DNA from: Tetrahymena thermophila SB210
Taxonomy: Eukaryota; Ciliophora; Oligohymenophorea; Hymenostomatida; Tetrahymenidae
Assembly (NCBI RefSeq): GCF_000189635.1
Contig: NW_002476452.1
Span: forward strand, 62,001-126,000
Direction of reading: 5' to 3'
DNA length: 64,000 nucleotides
The position numbers and the translations under genes were made by a program. The notes below the pieces were generated by a model. It saw only the letters and a list, made by a program, of their open reading frames with translations. It did not search any database and had not been told where the DNA came from. Positions 50,526 through 62,932 of this stretch are shown piece by piece (position 1 is the stretch's first letter; each line of letters begins with the position of its first letter).

Positions 50526-50953
50526 TTGCATAAATTATATGCTTATTACTACTTTATTTATTGTCTAAAAATTATTTATATATTAATATTTGTTTATAAA
50601 TTTATTTCAAAAAGATCAATAAAAATCATAATTAAAATATTTTTAATTTATTAAAAAAGTAAACAAACAAAAAATATAACTTTTAATTTTGTAAAAAGAA
50701 TTTTAAATTTGATTAAGAAAATAAATTTAGTATTAACACCAAATTAATTTTTAATTTATGTGTTTGATAATAAAATTATTGATTTCCTTGTAAAAATAAT
50801 AAATTTAGTATCAAATATTATTTTTCACTACTCTCAAGTATTTTTGTAACATTGAGGATTTATTTTATAATAACATTATTCTTTTTTTACAAATAACAAA
50901 GCAAAGAATAAATATCCAAAAGAAAGTTTAATCACTTACATTTGATTTCTCTC
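50526..50953. other. Array spacer, no gene
   Basis: AT-rich downstream flank of copy 1; part of it (about 50690-50770) is shared with the flank after copy 4. Confidence 0.5.
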
Positions 50954-51232
50954 TCAGCTGAGATTTTAAATGTAACCATCGATTTTCTATCCCTCAAGTA
51001 TGAATAAGTTCTTCATTGTTAATTATGGATGCTCTAGATTCAGATAAAAATTTCTTGATTTTTTTAGTTCTGACTTCATTTCGATATCTACTCTTTCTTT
51101 AGCTAAACAAAGTCTTAAACAATTCAATTTATTTTTAAATACCTTTTATTATTATTTATTGTTAATTAATATATATATTAAATACTTCTTCAGGTATGTA
51201 CTTCAAACAGTTCTTATCACTAACTTGGTTTC
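50954..51232 (-). pseudogene. Possible LRR-gene 3' end remnant
   Basis: On the minus strand an exon-like piece at 51232-51187 (NQVSDKNCLKYIPEE), entered in phase 2 like the LRR exons here, could splice by a 44-nt intron to 51142-50954. The second piece is 63 codons ending in TGA (NKLNCLRLCLAKERVDIEMK...). The region is less AT-rich than its surroundings. Start and upstream exons are missing, so it looks like the leftover end of a gene caught between array units. Confidence 0.35.
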
Positions 51233-52736
51233 TTTTATTTTAATTTAAATATCATTTAAATTTTTTAATTAAAAAGCAATTTTTTAAATATGATTTATTT
51301 TGATATAGACATCATTTACTTATAAAATTTGCAATAATTGATTTAATTCTTCACATTTTAATTTTACTTTATAATAATAAACTGATTTAATGATAAAATA
51401 CAAAAAAAATATTTTATCTAAAGTAAAGTATTTAGCTTCAAACTAAAAAGTGAATTTATTACAAAATGTAAAACAAATAAGTAGTGTTGGCTATTAATTT
51501 TTTGTTGAAAAATTAAAGGAATTTTTTAGTTGAAAAGACCGAGAGATGAAATATATTTTTTTTACTTTTTTTCTGAGCTAGAGGTCACTTTTCATTATAT
51601 ATACTTTGGAATAATTTTAATATTGAATATAAAATTTATCTTATTAATAAAAATAAAGTATCTATCTAATAATCTTTTTGTTTGCTTACATTATCCAGAA
51701 ACAAAATGTTATTAATGATTTTTGCACTTTAATTTTATATAGATCTTTAAAATTAGCCACAAAAACAAAGAAATAATTTATAAATACAATTTAAGAAAGA
51801 AAATTTATCAAATCAATTTTTTTATCATCAAAATATCTTGAATGATTAAATCTTCTCCATAAAAATCTTTTTATCTAAACTTAGATTTTTTAAACCTATT
51901 TTTTTGTCATTTAAATATAATTTTTTTTTCCTCCAGAACTTTGATAAAATTATTTTTAATTAAGGCTAAAAGTTAATTAATTTTCTCTACTTTTATTAAC
52001 TATAAACTAAATTTATTTTTCCAGATAGAATTATACATTTTTAAATTTTTTTTTATTTATTAATCTTATAGCTTTTATATTTTTAACAACCCTTTCTTTT
52101 ATTAATTTCTGTGGATAATTTTTAATATACTTGAATCGTATTGTTTTATTTAACAACTGTATCACTTGCTTTATCTATCTTACATTACAACAGACAAAAT
52201 AAAAACAAATATTTTATTGTGTTTCTTTTTCTTCAGTTTCAAAATTTATTTATTTTTCTGATTAAAATAAGCTTTATCAATTTTTTACCTATTTTATGAT
52301 TACATATCAGAAGGAAAATTTTATGGTCTAACTTATTTACTTGTCTGATTAAAAACATATTTTATTTGCGAATATAATTATTCTTTTTGTATTAAAATTT
52401 AGATTATATCTAAACTTTCTTTTTAGGGCTATTTAAAATGGTTTGAAGGCTTTAAAAAATAAAAGATTTTTAAAAATATTTTAATTTTGTATTTTGTCTA
52501 ATATAAATTTATTCTTTTTTATTAAAACTTTCTTAGCAAATTTAAAATATTTAATTTGTATGCTAATATTTTGAAAAATACTTCAAGAAAGTTACTTACT
52601 TACTTAACTTTTTTTAGATTACATTTTATGTATGGTAGGTATTTTTATTGATTTGAAGATTATTGATGATTAAAAAATCCAAAACTTAGCTTAATTTTAT
52701 AATAATTAATTTAAAAAAAGATTGGATATTGCGATT
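51233..52736. other. Array spacer and upstream flank of copy 2
   Basis: From about 51603 this matches the upstream flank of copy 1. The short ORF at 51530-51715 is not conserved in the other units and is not called. No other gene seen. Confidence 0.5.
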
Positions 52737-54777
52737 ATGAGTTAAAGATCAAATATTTTACAAAATTTTGATATCTTCGGATCTCCATTCTATCAAAAAG
52801 TGAATTAAGATGACTATAAAAAGAAAACAACATTAGGAGGATTTTTTTCTATTATGTTAATTTTATTTACTATTTCTTATTTACTTTACTTGATTATTTA
52901 AGTCAACTCCGGATAAATCCCTCCTAATTTTATTTAATATGATGAAAATATGATTGATGGTACAAAATATGGAATTTTGTCAAATAATATTAAATTGTAT
53001 ATGAGCCAATAAATACCTAAAATTGAGTAAGAAAGAAAAATATAATATTTTGATATTTCACTATAATATGTAGATATATAAAGTGGATAAAACATTACAC
53101 TAAACTCATACTATATTAACGATAATGCCTTTACGTTTGGAGAATCTGATCCCATAAATCTTGAACTTAAAAGTAACTCTACTATGTTTTTATTTGGAAG
53201 TAGTATAACTATTAATATTTCGAAATGCTCAGGAAATCTACTAAGATATCAAAATTTTAGATGCGCTACATAAGATGAAATAAATGAATTTTTATCTGAC
53301 TCTATAGATGGCTTAGGTATTATAATACGAATTTAACAAGATATCTTTTCCATAAAAAAATAAGAGACATTTTAAACATTTTTAAATTCAATTACATTTA
53401 TTAATAAAAACTTATAAACTTCCAGTTTAATTAAAGCACTTTTACAAGAAGTTAATATTTAAAAAGGATTACTTTTTCAATCAAACTAGTAGCATAGGCA
53501 AATATATTAATTGGAATAATAGAATTTTATTTCTAATAATGGTATATAGTCTATAAATACTTATGCAGATTTATATATTTATTTAGATAACTAAGTTAGA
53601 GTTATTTAGATGGAATATACTAAAATACCTTAAATTTGGGCTCAAGTGTGGGCTATAGCATCTCTGTTATACCTATCTAGACATATATTCTAGCCTATTT
53701 CCTTAACATCTCTCGCATAGGATTTTTTAAGTATATAACTCAAATATTATTACAAAAAAACAGCAATAAGATTAACTTAAGAAAATGGTATACCAAAATA
53801 AAATGAATCTTACTAAGATGTTCACTAATAAGCTGAATTTATTGCAAAATAAAATGAAGACATTTAAAGCAATAAAAATTATTTCGAAATCTCTCGATAC
53901 TAAAGGTAAGTACTTTATTTATCAAATCAAATCAGATCTTATAATTTGACAAGTTATTATAAAATCAATCGAAAATCAAATTAAATAAAATCTTATAATT
54001 TAACTTAAATCAATGTAAAATTTCTCAAAAAATAAATAAAAATCGAATAAATTAAATACAATTTTTTTTTTTTGAGTAAAATTATTAATTTGTTTCTAAT
54101 TAATTTTTATTTTTTTATGAAATAGATGGAAGACATTTTTGTTACCTAAAATTTTTTTGAAAAAGAAGAAAGTAAATAATCAAAATTAGGAGATTTTAAA
54201 TCTTTTGAGAAAATAAACAAACAAAGATTTATGCTTCTTTGAGATGCAAAAGGAATTTTTAAGATTGAAAACAGCAATAAAATTATTATTAACACCTGAG
54301 TAATATGCAGCAATTCATATGTGTGGTTGCGATTTATTAGATGGTGAATCAAAAGTTGATTTAGAGTAAAGCTAGATTTCACCAATGAAGGATTCTTAAT
54401 TTAATTAAATCGAAGACATAATTGAAGAAAATTCAAATCTAAGCTCATCTGATATTTAAACTCCTCTTAATAGTTATTAACTTGGTAAAAATATTATTTA
54501 ACCAAGTAGTGAAAAGGTTCAAAATCATTTAGAGTTAATGGAAAAAGTGGATATTGATTCTGATTACAGAAAAAGCTGTTTAGAGAAGTTTTTAAGCGAA
54601 AATTAATAAATAAATTAAAGTGAATAGGTATTGCTCAATCAAAGAATACGTAATTGTATAGTAGGTATTTAAAGTGATGATTTAAATACCATAAATTAGG
54701 TAAATTAAGATTAATATACATATATTGAATATAATAGCATATCTAACAATTAATAAAGTATTGTTGTTGCTTCATGA
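52737..54777 (+). CDS. Array membrane protein, copy 2, 606 aa
   Basis: Exon 1 52737-53905 has the same length as copy 1 and exon 2 is 54126-54777 (652 nt, same as all copies). The intron is longer than in copy 1 (220 nt). Same plan: FGSPF start, hydrophobic segment 34-55, Cys-containing loop, WAQVWAI segment, charged tail. Differences from copy 1 cluster in the loop between the hydrophobic segments (for example NEFLSDSIDGLGIIIRIQQD in place of copy 1's NEYIINSEQGLVMQLRIQED). Closest to copy 3. The minus-strand ORF 54146-54385 is a shadow. Confidence 0.88.
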
Positions 54778-56175
54778 TTGCATAAATTATGTGCTTATTA
54801 TCACTTTATTTTTTGTCTAAAAACATTTATTTATTATTATTTGTTAATAGAAGATTTATTTCAAAAAGATCAATAAAAATCATAAATAAAATATTTTTAA
54901 TTTGTTAAAAATGTAAACAAATAAAAGTTTATATACAGTAATTTATTTTAAAGTGACTGGTGCAATAATAAATTAATTTGAATTTTTATTATTTTGAAAA
55001 GTTCGAATAAATTTTCAAAATTTATTTTTTTTAAAAAAATGACATGTTATAAGAATATACGGTATCTATTATTTGAAGTTTTACATTTTGGGAATTTAAA
55101 GCTTTCTATAAACTCAAAAATAAAGCTGTTTTAAGCTTATTTAGCTGTATTTATTATGTTATTAAGATATATTACATTTCGCCTTTTGTAAATTAAATAG
55201 GCATTTTACTCTAAAATATCTATCTAATATTCTTTTTGTTTGCTTACATTATCCAGAAAATGTTATTAATGATTCTTGTAGTTTAATTTTTTTATAGATC
55301 TTAAAAATTAGCCACAAAAATAAAGAAATAAATTATAAATACAATTTAAGAAAGAAAATTTATCAAATCAATTTTTTTATCATCAAAATATCTTGAATGA
55401 TTAAATCTTCTCCATAAAAATATTATTATCTTAACTTAGATTTTTTTTAATATTTTTTTTATAATTTAAATATAATTTTCTTTTCCTCAAGAACTTTGAT
55501 AAAATTATTTTTAATTTATGACTAAAAGTTAATTAATTTTCTCTACTTTTATTAACTATAAACTAAATTTATTTTTCCGGATAGAGTAATACATTTTTAA
55601 AGTTTTTTTTATTTATTAATCTTAAAATAAAAACAAATATTTTATTGTGTTTCTTTTTCTTCAGTTTCAACATTTATTTATTTTTCTGATTAAAATAAAC
55701 TTTATCAATTTTTTACCTATTTTATGATTACATACATATCAGTAAGAAAATTTTATTGTTTAACTTATTGTACCTATATTTGTCTGATTAAAAACAGATT
55801 TTATTTACGAATATAATTATTCTTATTGTATTAAAATTTAGATTATATCTAAACTTTCTTTTTAGCGCTATTTAAAATTATTTGAAGGCTTTAAAAAATA
55901 AAAGATTTTTTAAAATATTTTAATTTTGTATTTTGTCCAATATAAATTTATTCTTTTTTATTAAAAATTTCTTAGCAAATTTAAAATATTTAATTTGTAT
56001 GCTAATATTTTGAAAAATACTTCAAGAAAGTTACTTACTTAGTTAACTTTTTTTAGATTACATTTTATGTATGGTAGGTATTTTTATTGATTTGAAGATT
56101 ATTGATGATTAAAAAATCCAAAACTTTGCTTAATTTTATAATAATTAATTTAAAAAAAGATTAGATATTGCAATT
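54778..56175. other. Array spacer and upstream flank of copy 3
   Basis: Contains the spacer shared with the region after copy 3 and then the conserved upstream block, with a deletion of about 0.14 kb near 55620 relative to the other units. No gene seen. Confidence 0.55.
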
Positions 56176-58223
56176 ATGAGTTAAAGATCAAATATTTTAC
56201 AAAATTTTGATATCTTTGGATCTCCATTCTATCAAAAAGTGAATTAAGATGACTATAAAAAGAAAACAATGTTAGGAGGATTTTTTTCTATTATGTTAAT
56301 TTTATTTACTATTTCTTATTTACTTTACTTGATTATTTAAGTCAACTCCGGATAAATCCCTCCTAGTTTTATTTAATATGATGAAAATGCAATTGATGGT
56401 ACAAAATATGGAATTTAGTCAAATAATATTTTATTGTTTATGAGTGAATAAATATCTAAAATTGAGTAAGAAAGAAAAATATAATATTTTGATATTACAT
56501 TAAAATATGTAGATATGTAAAGTGGATAAAACATTACACTAAACTCATACTATACTAATGATTACAATGATTAGGCCTTAATGTTTGGAGAATCTGATCC
56601 CATAAATCTTGAACTTAAAAGTAACTCTACTATGCTTTTATTAGGAAGTAGTATAACTATTAATATTTAGAAATGCTCAGGAAATCTACTAAGATATCAA
56701 AATTTTAGATGCGCTACATAAGATGAAATAAATGAATTTATATCTGACTCTATAGATGGCTTAGGTATTATAATACGAATTTAACAAGATATCTTTTCCA
56801 TAAAAAAATAAGAGACGTTTTAAACACTTTTAAATTCAATTACACCTATTAATACAAACTTTTAAACTTCCTGTTTAATTAAAGCACGTTTACAAGAAGT
56901 TAATATTTAAAAAGGATTACTTTTTCAATCAAACTAGTAGCATAGGCAAATATATTAATTGGAATAATAGAATTTTATTTCTAATAATGGTAAATATGCT
57001 ATGGATACTTATGCAGAATTTGCTATTTATTTAGATAACTAAGTTAGAGTTATTTAGATGGAATATACTAAAATACCTTAAATTTGGGCTCAAGTGTGGG
57101 CTATAGCATCTCTGTTATACCTATCTAGACATATATTCTAGCCTATTGCCTTAACATCTCTCGCATAGGATTTTTTAAGTATATAACTCAAATATTATTA
57201 CAAAAAAACAGCAATAAGATTAACTTAAGAAAATGGTATGCCAAAATAAAATGAATCTTATCAAGATGTTCACTAATAAGCTGAATTTATTGCAAAATAA
57301 AATGAAGACATTTAAAGCAATAAAAATTATTTCGAAATCTCTCGATACTAAAGGTAATTACTTTATTTATCAAATCAAATCAGATCTTATAATTTAACAA
57401 GTCATTATAAAATCAATCGAAAATCAAATTAAATAAAATCTTATAATTTAACTTAAATCAATGTAAAATTTCTCAAAAAATAAATAAAAATCGAATAAAT
57501 TAAATACAATTTTTTTTTTGAGTAAAATTTTTAATTTGTTTCTATTAAGCTTTTATTTTTTTATGAAAAAGATGGAAGACATTTTTGTTACCTAAAATTT
57601 TTTTGAAAAAGAAGAAAGTAAATAATCAAAATTAGGAGATTTTAAATCTTTTGAGAAAATAAACAAACAAAGATTTATGCTTCTTTGAGATGCAAAAGGA
57701 ATTTTTAAGATTGAAAACAGCAATAAAATTATTATTAACACCTGAGTAATATGCAGCAATTCATATGTGTGGTTGTGATTTATTAGATGGTGAATCAAAA
57801 GTTGATTTAGAGTAAAGCTAGATTTCACCAATGAAGGATTCTTAATTTAATTAAATCGAAGACATAATTGAAGAAAATTCAAATCTAAGCTCATCTGATA
57901 TTTAAACTCCTCTTAATAGTTATTAAATTGATAAAAATATTATTTAACCAAGTAGTGAAAAGGTTCAAAATCATTTAGAGTTAATGGAAAAAGTGGATAT
58001 AGATTCTGATTACAGAAAAAGCTGTTTAGAGAAGTTTTTAAGCGAAAATTAATAAATAAATTAAAGTGAATAGGTATTGCTCAATCAAAGAATACGTAAT
58101 TGTATAGTAGGTATTTAAAGTGATGATTTAAATACCATAAATTAGGTAAATTAAGATTAATATACATATATTGAATATAATAGCATATCTAATAATTAAT
58201 AAAGTATTGTTGTTGCTTCATGA
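56176..58223 (+). CDS. Array membrane protein, copy 3, 609 aa
   Basis: Exon 1 56176-57353, exon 2 57572-58223. Exon 1 is 9 nt longer than in copies 1 and 2, from a small in-frame insertion in the loop (TNDYNDQAL region, about 56560-56575). The donor is GTAATT instead of GTAAGT. One Ser in the conserved SKCSG loop motif is changed to Gln by a TAG codon. Otherwise nearly identical to copy 2, including the intron, so the 2/3 duplication is recent. The ORF 57592-57831 on the minus strand is a shadow. Confidence 0.88.
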
Positions 58224-59710
58224 TTGCATAAATTATATGCTTATTATCACTTTGTTTTTGATCTAAAAACATTTATATATTAATATTTGTTAATAGAAGA
58301 TTTATTTCAAAAGGATCAATAAAAATCATAATTAAAATATTTTTAATTTGTTAAAAATGTAAACAAACAAAAGTTTATATACAGTAATTTATTTTAAAAT
58401 GACTGGCGCAATAATAAATTAATTTGAATTTTTATTATTTTGATTCGAATAAATTTTCAAAATTTATTTTTTCAAAAAAAATGACATGTTATAAGAATAT
58501 ACGGTATCTATTATTTGAAGTTTTATATTTTGGGAATTTAAAGCTTTCTAAAAGCTCAAAAATAAAGCTGTTTTAAGATTATTTAGCTGTATTTATTATG
58601 TTATTAAGATATATTACATTTCACCTTTTGTAAATTAAATAGGCATTTCACTCTAAAATATCTATCTAATAATCTTTTTGTTTGCTTACAGTATCCAGAA
58701 AATGTTATTAATGATTCTTGTAGTTTAATTTTTTTATAGATCTTTAAAATTAGCCACAAAAATAAAGAAATAATTTATAAATACAATTTAAGAAAGAAAA
58801 TTTATCAAATCAATTTTTTTATCATCAAAATATCTTGAATGATTAAATCTTCTCCATAAAAATCTTATTTTCTTAACTTAGATTTTTTTGAATTTTTTTT
58901 TTTATCTTTAAAATATAATTTTTTTTTCCTCCTGAACTTTGATGAAATTATTTTTAATTTATGACTAAAAGTTAATTAATTTTCTCTATTTTTATTAACT
59001 TTAAACTAAATTTATTTTTCCAGATAGAATTATTTTAAAGTTTTTTTTATTAATTAATCTTATAGCTTTTATATTTTTAACAACTTTTTCTTTTATTAAT
59101 TTCTGCGGATAATTTTATTATGCTTGAATCCTATTGTTTTATTTAAAAACTGTATCACTTGCTTTATATATCTTACATTACAACAGACAAAATAAAAACA
59201 AATATTTTATTGTGTTTCTTTTTCTTCAGTTTCAACATTTATTTATTTTTCTGATTAAAATAAACTTTATCAATTTTTTACCTATTTTATGATTACATAC
59301 ATATCAGTAAGAAAATTTTATGGTTTAACTTATTGTACCTATACTTGTCTTATTAAAAACAGATTTTATTTACGAATATAATTATTCTTTTTGTATTAAA
59401 ATTTAGATTATACTCACACTTTCTTTTTAGCGCTATTTAAAATTGTTTGAAGGCTTTAAAAAATAAAGATTTTTAAAAATATTTTAATTTTGTATTTTGT
59501 CCAATATAAATTTATTCTTTTTTATTAAAAATTTCTTAGCAAATTTAAAATATTTCAAGAAAGTTACTTACTTATTTAACTTTTTTTTTAGATTACATTT
59601 TATGTATGGTAGGTATTTTTATTGATTTGAAGATTATTGATGATTAAAAAATCCAAAACTTAGTTTAATTTTATAATAATTAATTTAAAAAAAGATTAGA
59701 TATTGTTTTT
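58224..59710. other. Array spacer and upstream flank of copy 4
   Basis: Spacer shared with the region after copy 2 (to about 58650), then the conserved upstream block. No gene seen. Confidence 0.55.
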
Positions 59711-61819
59711 ATGAGTTAAAGATCAAATATTTTACAAAATTTTGATATCTTCGGATCTCCATTCATTCAAAAAGTGAATTAAGATGACTATAATAAAAAA
59801 ACAGCATTAGGAGGATTTTTTTCTATTATGTTAATTTTATTTACTATTTCTTATTTACTTTACTTGATTATTTAAGTCAACTCCGGATAAATCCCTCCTA
59901 GTTTTATTTAATATGATGAAAATATGATTGATGGTACAAAATATGGAATTTTGTCAAATAATATTTTATTGTTTATGAATAAATAAATATTTAATATTGA
60001 GTAAGAAAGAAAATTATAATATTTTGATATTACACTTTTATATGTAGATATGTAAAGTGGATAAAACATTACACTAAACTCATACTATATTAAGGATAAT
60101 GCCTTAATGTTTGGAGAATCAGATCCCATAAATCTTTAACTTAAAAGTAGCTCTACTTTTTCTACTGTATATGGAAGTAGTATAACTATTAATATTTCGA
60201 AATGCTCAGGAAATCTACTACGATATCAAAATTTTAGATGCGCTACATAAGATGAAGTAAATGAATATATATCTGACTCCAAAGAAGCATTAGCTATGCA
60301 ATTACATATAAAAGAAGATAGCTTTTCCATAAAAAAATAAGAGGAATTTTAAACATGGTTAACTGCAACGACAGTTATTAATACAAACTTATAAACTTCC
60401 AGTTTATTAAAAGCAAGTTTACAAGAAGTTAATATTTAAAAAGGATTACTTTTTCTATCAAACTAGTAGCATAGGCAAATTTATTAATTGGAATAATAGA
60501 ATTTAATTTATTAAAATGGTAAATAGGCTATGGATACTTATGCAGAATTAGATATTTATTTAGATAACTAAGTTAGAATTATTTAGATGGAATATACTAA
60601 AATACCTTAAATTTGGGCTTAAGTATGGGCTATAGCATCTCTGTTGTACCTATCTAGACATATATTCTAGCCAATTGCCTTAACATCTCTCGCATTGGAT
60701 TTTTTAAGTATATAACTCAAATATTATTACAAAAAAACAGCAATAAGATTAACTTAAGAAAATGGTATACCAAAATAAAATGAATCTTACTAAGATGTTC
60801 ACTAATAAGCTGAATTTATTGCAAAATAAAATGAAGACATTTAAAGCAATAAAAATTATTTCGAAATCTCTCGATACTAAAAGTAAGTACTTTATTTATC
60901 AAATCAAATCAGATCTTATAATTTAACAAGTCAATAAAAAGTTCAGTCAAAAAGTGCAGCACTTTTATTTATTTATTTTTAAAAAGCTTTAATTATTATA
61001 AAATCAATTGAAAATCAAATTAAATAAAATCTAATAATTCAACTAAAATTAATGGAAAATTTCTCAAAAAAATAAATTAAAATCAAATAAATTAAATACA
61101 ATTTTTTTTTTTGAGTAAACAAATTATTAATTTTTTTCTGATAACTTTTTATTTTTTTATGAAAAAGATGGATGATATTTTTGTTACCTAAAATTTGTTT
61201 GAAAAAGAAGAAAGTAAATAATCAAAATTAGGAGATTTTAAATCTTTTGAGAAAAAAAACAAACAAAGATTTATGCTTTTTTGAGATGCAAAAGGAATTT
61301 TTAAGATTGAAAACAGCAATAAAATTATTGTTAACACCTGAGTAATATGCAGCAATTCATATGTGTGGTTGCGATTTATTAGATGGTCAATCAAAAGTTG
61401 ATTTAGAGTAAAGCTAGATTTCATCAAAGAAAGATTCTTAATTTAATTAAATCGAAGACATAATTGAAGAAAATTCAAATATAAGCTCTTATGATATTTA
61501 AACTCCTCTTAATAGTTATTAACTTGATAAAAATATTATTTAACCAATTAGTCAAAAGGTTCAAAATCATTTAGAGTTAATGGAAAAAGTAGATATAGAT
61601 TCTGATTACAGAAAAAGCTGTTTAGAGAAGTTTTTAAGCGAAAATTAATAAATGAATTAAAGTGAATAGGTATTACTCAATCAAAGAATACTTAATTGTA
61701 TAGTAGGTATTTAAAGTGATGATTTAAATACTATAAATTAGGTAAATTAAGATTAATATACATATATTGAATATAATAGCATATCTAATAATTAATAAAG
61801 TATTGTTGTTGATTCATGA
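59711..61819 (+). CDS. Array membrane protein, copy 4, 607 aa
   Basis: Exon 1 59711-60882 (390 codons plus 2 nt), exon 2 61168-61819. Same architecture as the other copies. The loop is intermediate: parts match copies 2/3 and parts match copy 1 (AMQLHIKEDSFSI), suggesting recombination or gene conversion between units. The intron is the longest of the four (285 nt) because of an extra segment with a palindrome (listed separately). All reading-frame features are intact. The minus-strand ORF 61188-61427 is a shadow. Confidence 0.88.
60930..60995. repeat. Copy-4-specific intron insertion with palindrome
   Basis: About 60 bp are present in the copy 4 intron but absent at the same place in copies 2 and 3. 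The insert contains a perfect 17-bp palindrome (AAAAGTGC-A-GCACTTTT, 60950-60966). It may be a small inserted element or a local expansion. Confidence 0.55.
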
Positions 61820-62249
61820 TTGCATAAATTATATGGTTATTACCACTTTATTTTTTATCTAAAAACTATTTATATATTAATATTTTTTTAATACCAAATT
61901 TATTTCAAAAGAAATAATAAAAATAATATTTAAAATATTTTTAATTTGTTAAAAATGTAAACAAATAAAAGTTTATATATCTTTTCATTTTGTAAAAAGA
62001 ATTTTTAATTTGGTTAAGAAAATAAATTTAGTGTGTGTAGACACCTAATTAATATTTAATTTATATGTTTGATATTTATTAAATTAATTAATTTTTGACA
62101 AATAACTTGAACTTTAAAAAAAGATACTTAAGATATATATTTAAAGTAATAATTAGCAAATAATCAAGTTCATTCATTATTAGCACTCAGCAATACACAA
62201 TAGGAGCAAGCTTTCAAATGTTAATAATAATTTTATTTTTATTGATTAG
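61820..62249. other. Downstream flank of copy 4
   Basis: AT-rich, partly matching the flank after copy 1. A less AT-rich bit at about 62170-62220 may be part of the remnant that follows. Confidence 0.5.
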
Positions 62250-62384
62250 GTAAATGAGATTGATGTTGAGAATATGAAATATTTCTTAGAGAAACTTCTC
62301 AGAAAAAACTAATAAATTGATGGAAATATAAATGAGACTTTTACTTAACTAAATAGAATGATATGGATCTAGCTAGAATCATGA
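62250..62384 (+). pseudogene. Truncated exon-2 remnant of the array family
   Basis: Starts right after an AG (62248-62249) and runs 44 codons to TGA 62382-62384. NEIDVENMKYFLEKLLRKNQ aligns with KVDIDSDYRKSCLEKFLSEN in exon 2 of the four copies, and what follows (QIDGNINETFTQLNRMIWI) aligns with the QINQSEQVLLNQRIRNCIV region. No matching exon 1 is nearby, so this is a decayed fifth copy or a fragment. Confidence 0.6.
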
Positions 62385-62932
62385 TTTTAACAATTGAATA
62401 GCTTTGAAAAAAAATTAGTAATTACATTATTTAAAATTAAAAAACAAAATAAAAGCTAAAATCCTTAATTAGGAACATAGGTAAATATTTATTTAATTAT
62501 TTTAATTCATAAAAAAATACTAAAATTCCTCAATGCAATTGCATGAATTTTGTAAAATAAAAATAAATACTCAATACCTCAAAAAGCACATGTGAGGAAC
62601 TCAAAAAAATCTGAAATAAAATTATATATTTTTAAATAAATAAATCAGTTATACTAACTACCCTAATGTCATTTTATTTAGTAACCCCACCCCACCTAAA
62701 TGGGATTTAGAAAATTTTATTCTTTTTATTTCATTTATTTTATTAATATGCTATTAACTTACAAAATTTGTCATATTTATCAGGATAAAAATAATAATTA
62801 ATCTAATTTTATTTTAGGTTAAATTATTCTAATACAAAATATAAAAGTATAAAACTAAACATATTAAATTCTATTATTTAAATATTTTTTTTTAGTTTAT
62901 TAATTCTATTTTTATTATTCATGTATTTATTA
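62385..62932. other. Intergenic, no gene
   Basis: 0.55 kb of AT-rich sequence with one C-rich patch (ACCCCACCCCACC near 62688). No gene seen. Confidence 0.5.

Larger units (their letters stand above)
47411..61880. repeat. Tandem array of four duplicated gene units
   Basis: Four head-to-tail units, each with about 1 kb of conserved upstream sequence (recognisable from TTTTTGTTTGCTTACATTAT), a two-exon gene and some downstream sequence. Unit starts are about 47411, 51603, 55210 and 58655. Gene start-to-start distances are 4174, 3439 and 3535 bp. Unit 3 lacks about 0.14 kb of the upstream block (near 55620). Units 2 and 3 share a downstream spacer (around 54950-55200 and 58390-58650). Units 1 and 4 share a different one (after 50690 and 61985). 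The pattern implies successive, unequal duplications. Confidence 0.9.

Noticed and set aside
62685-62700. Telomere-like C-rich patch (ACCCCACCCCACC)
   Set aside because: Not the CCCCAA repeat, only two units, and in the middle of continuous sequence.
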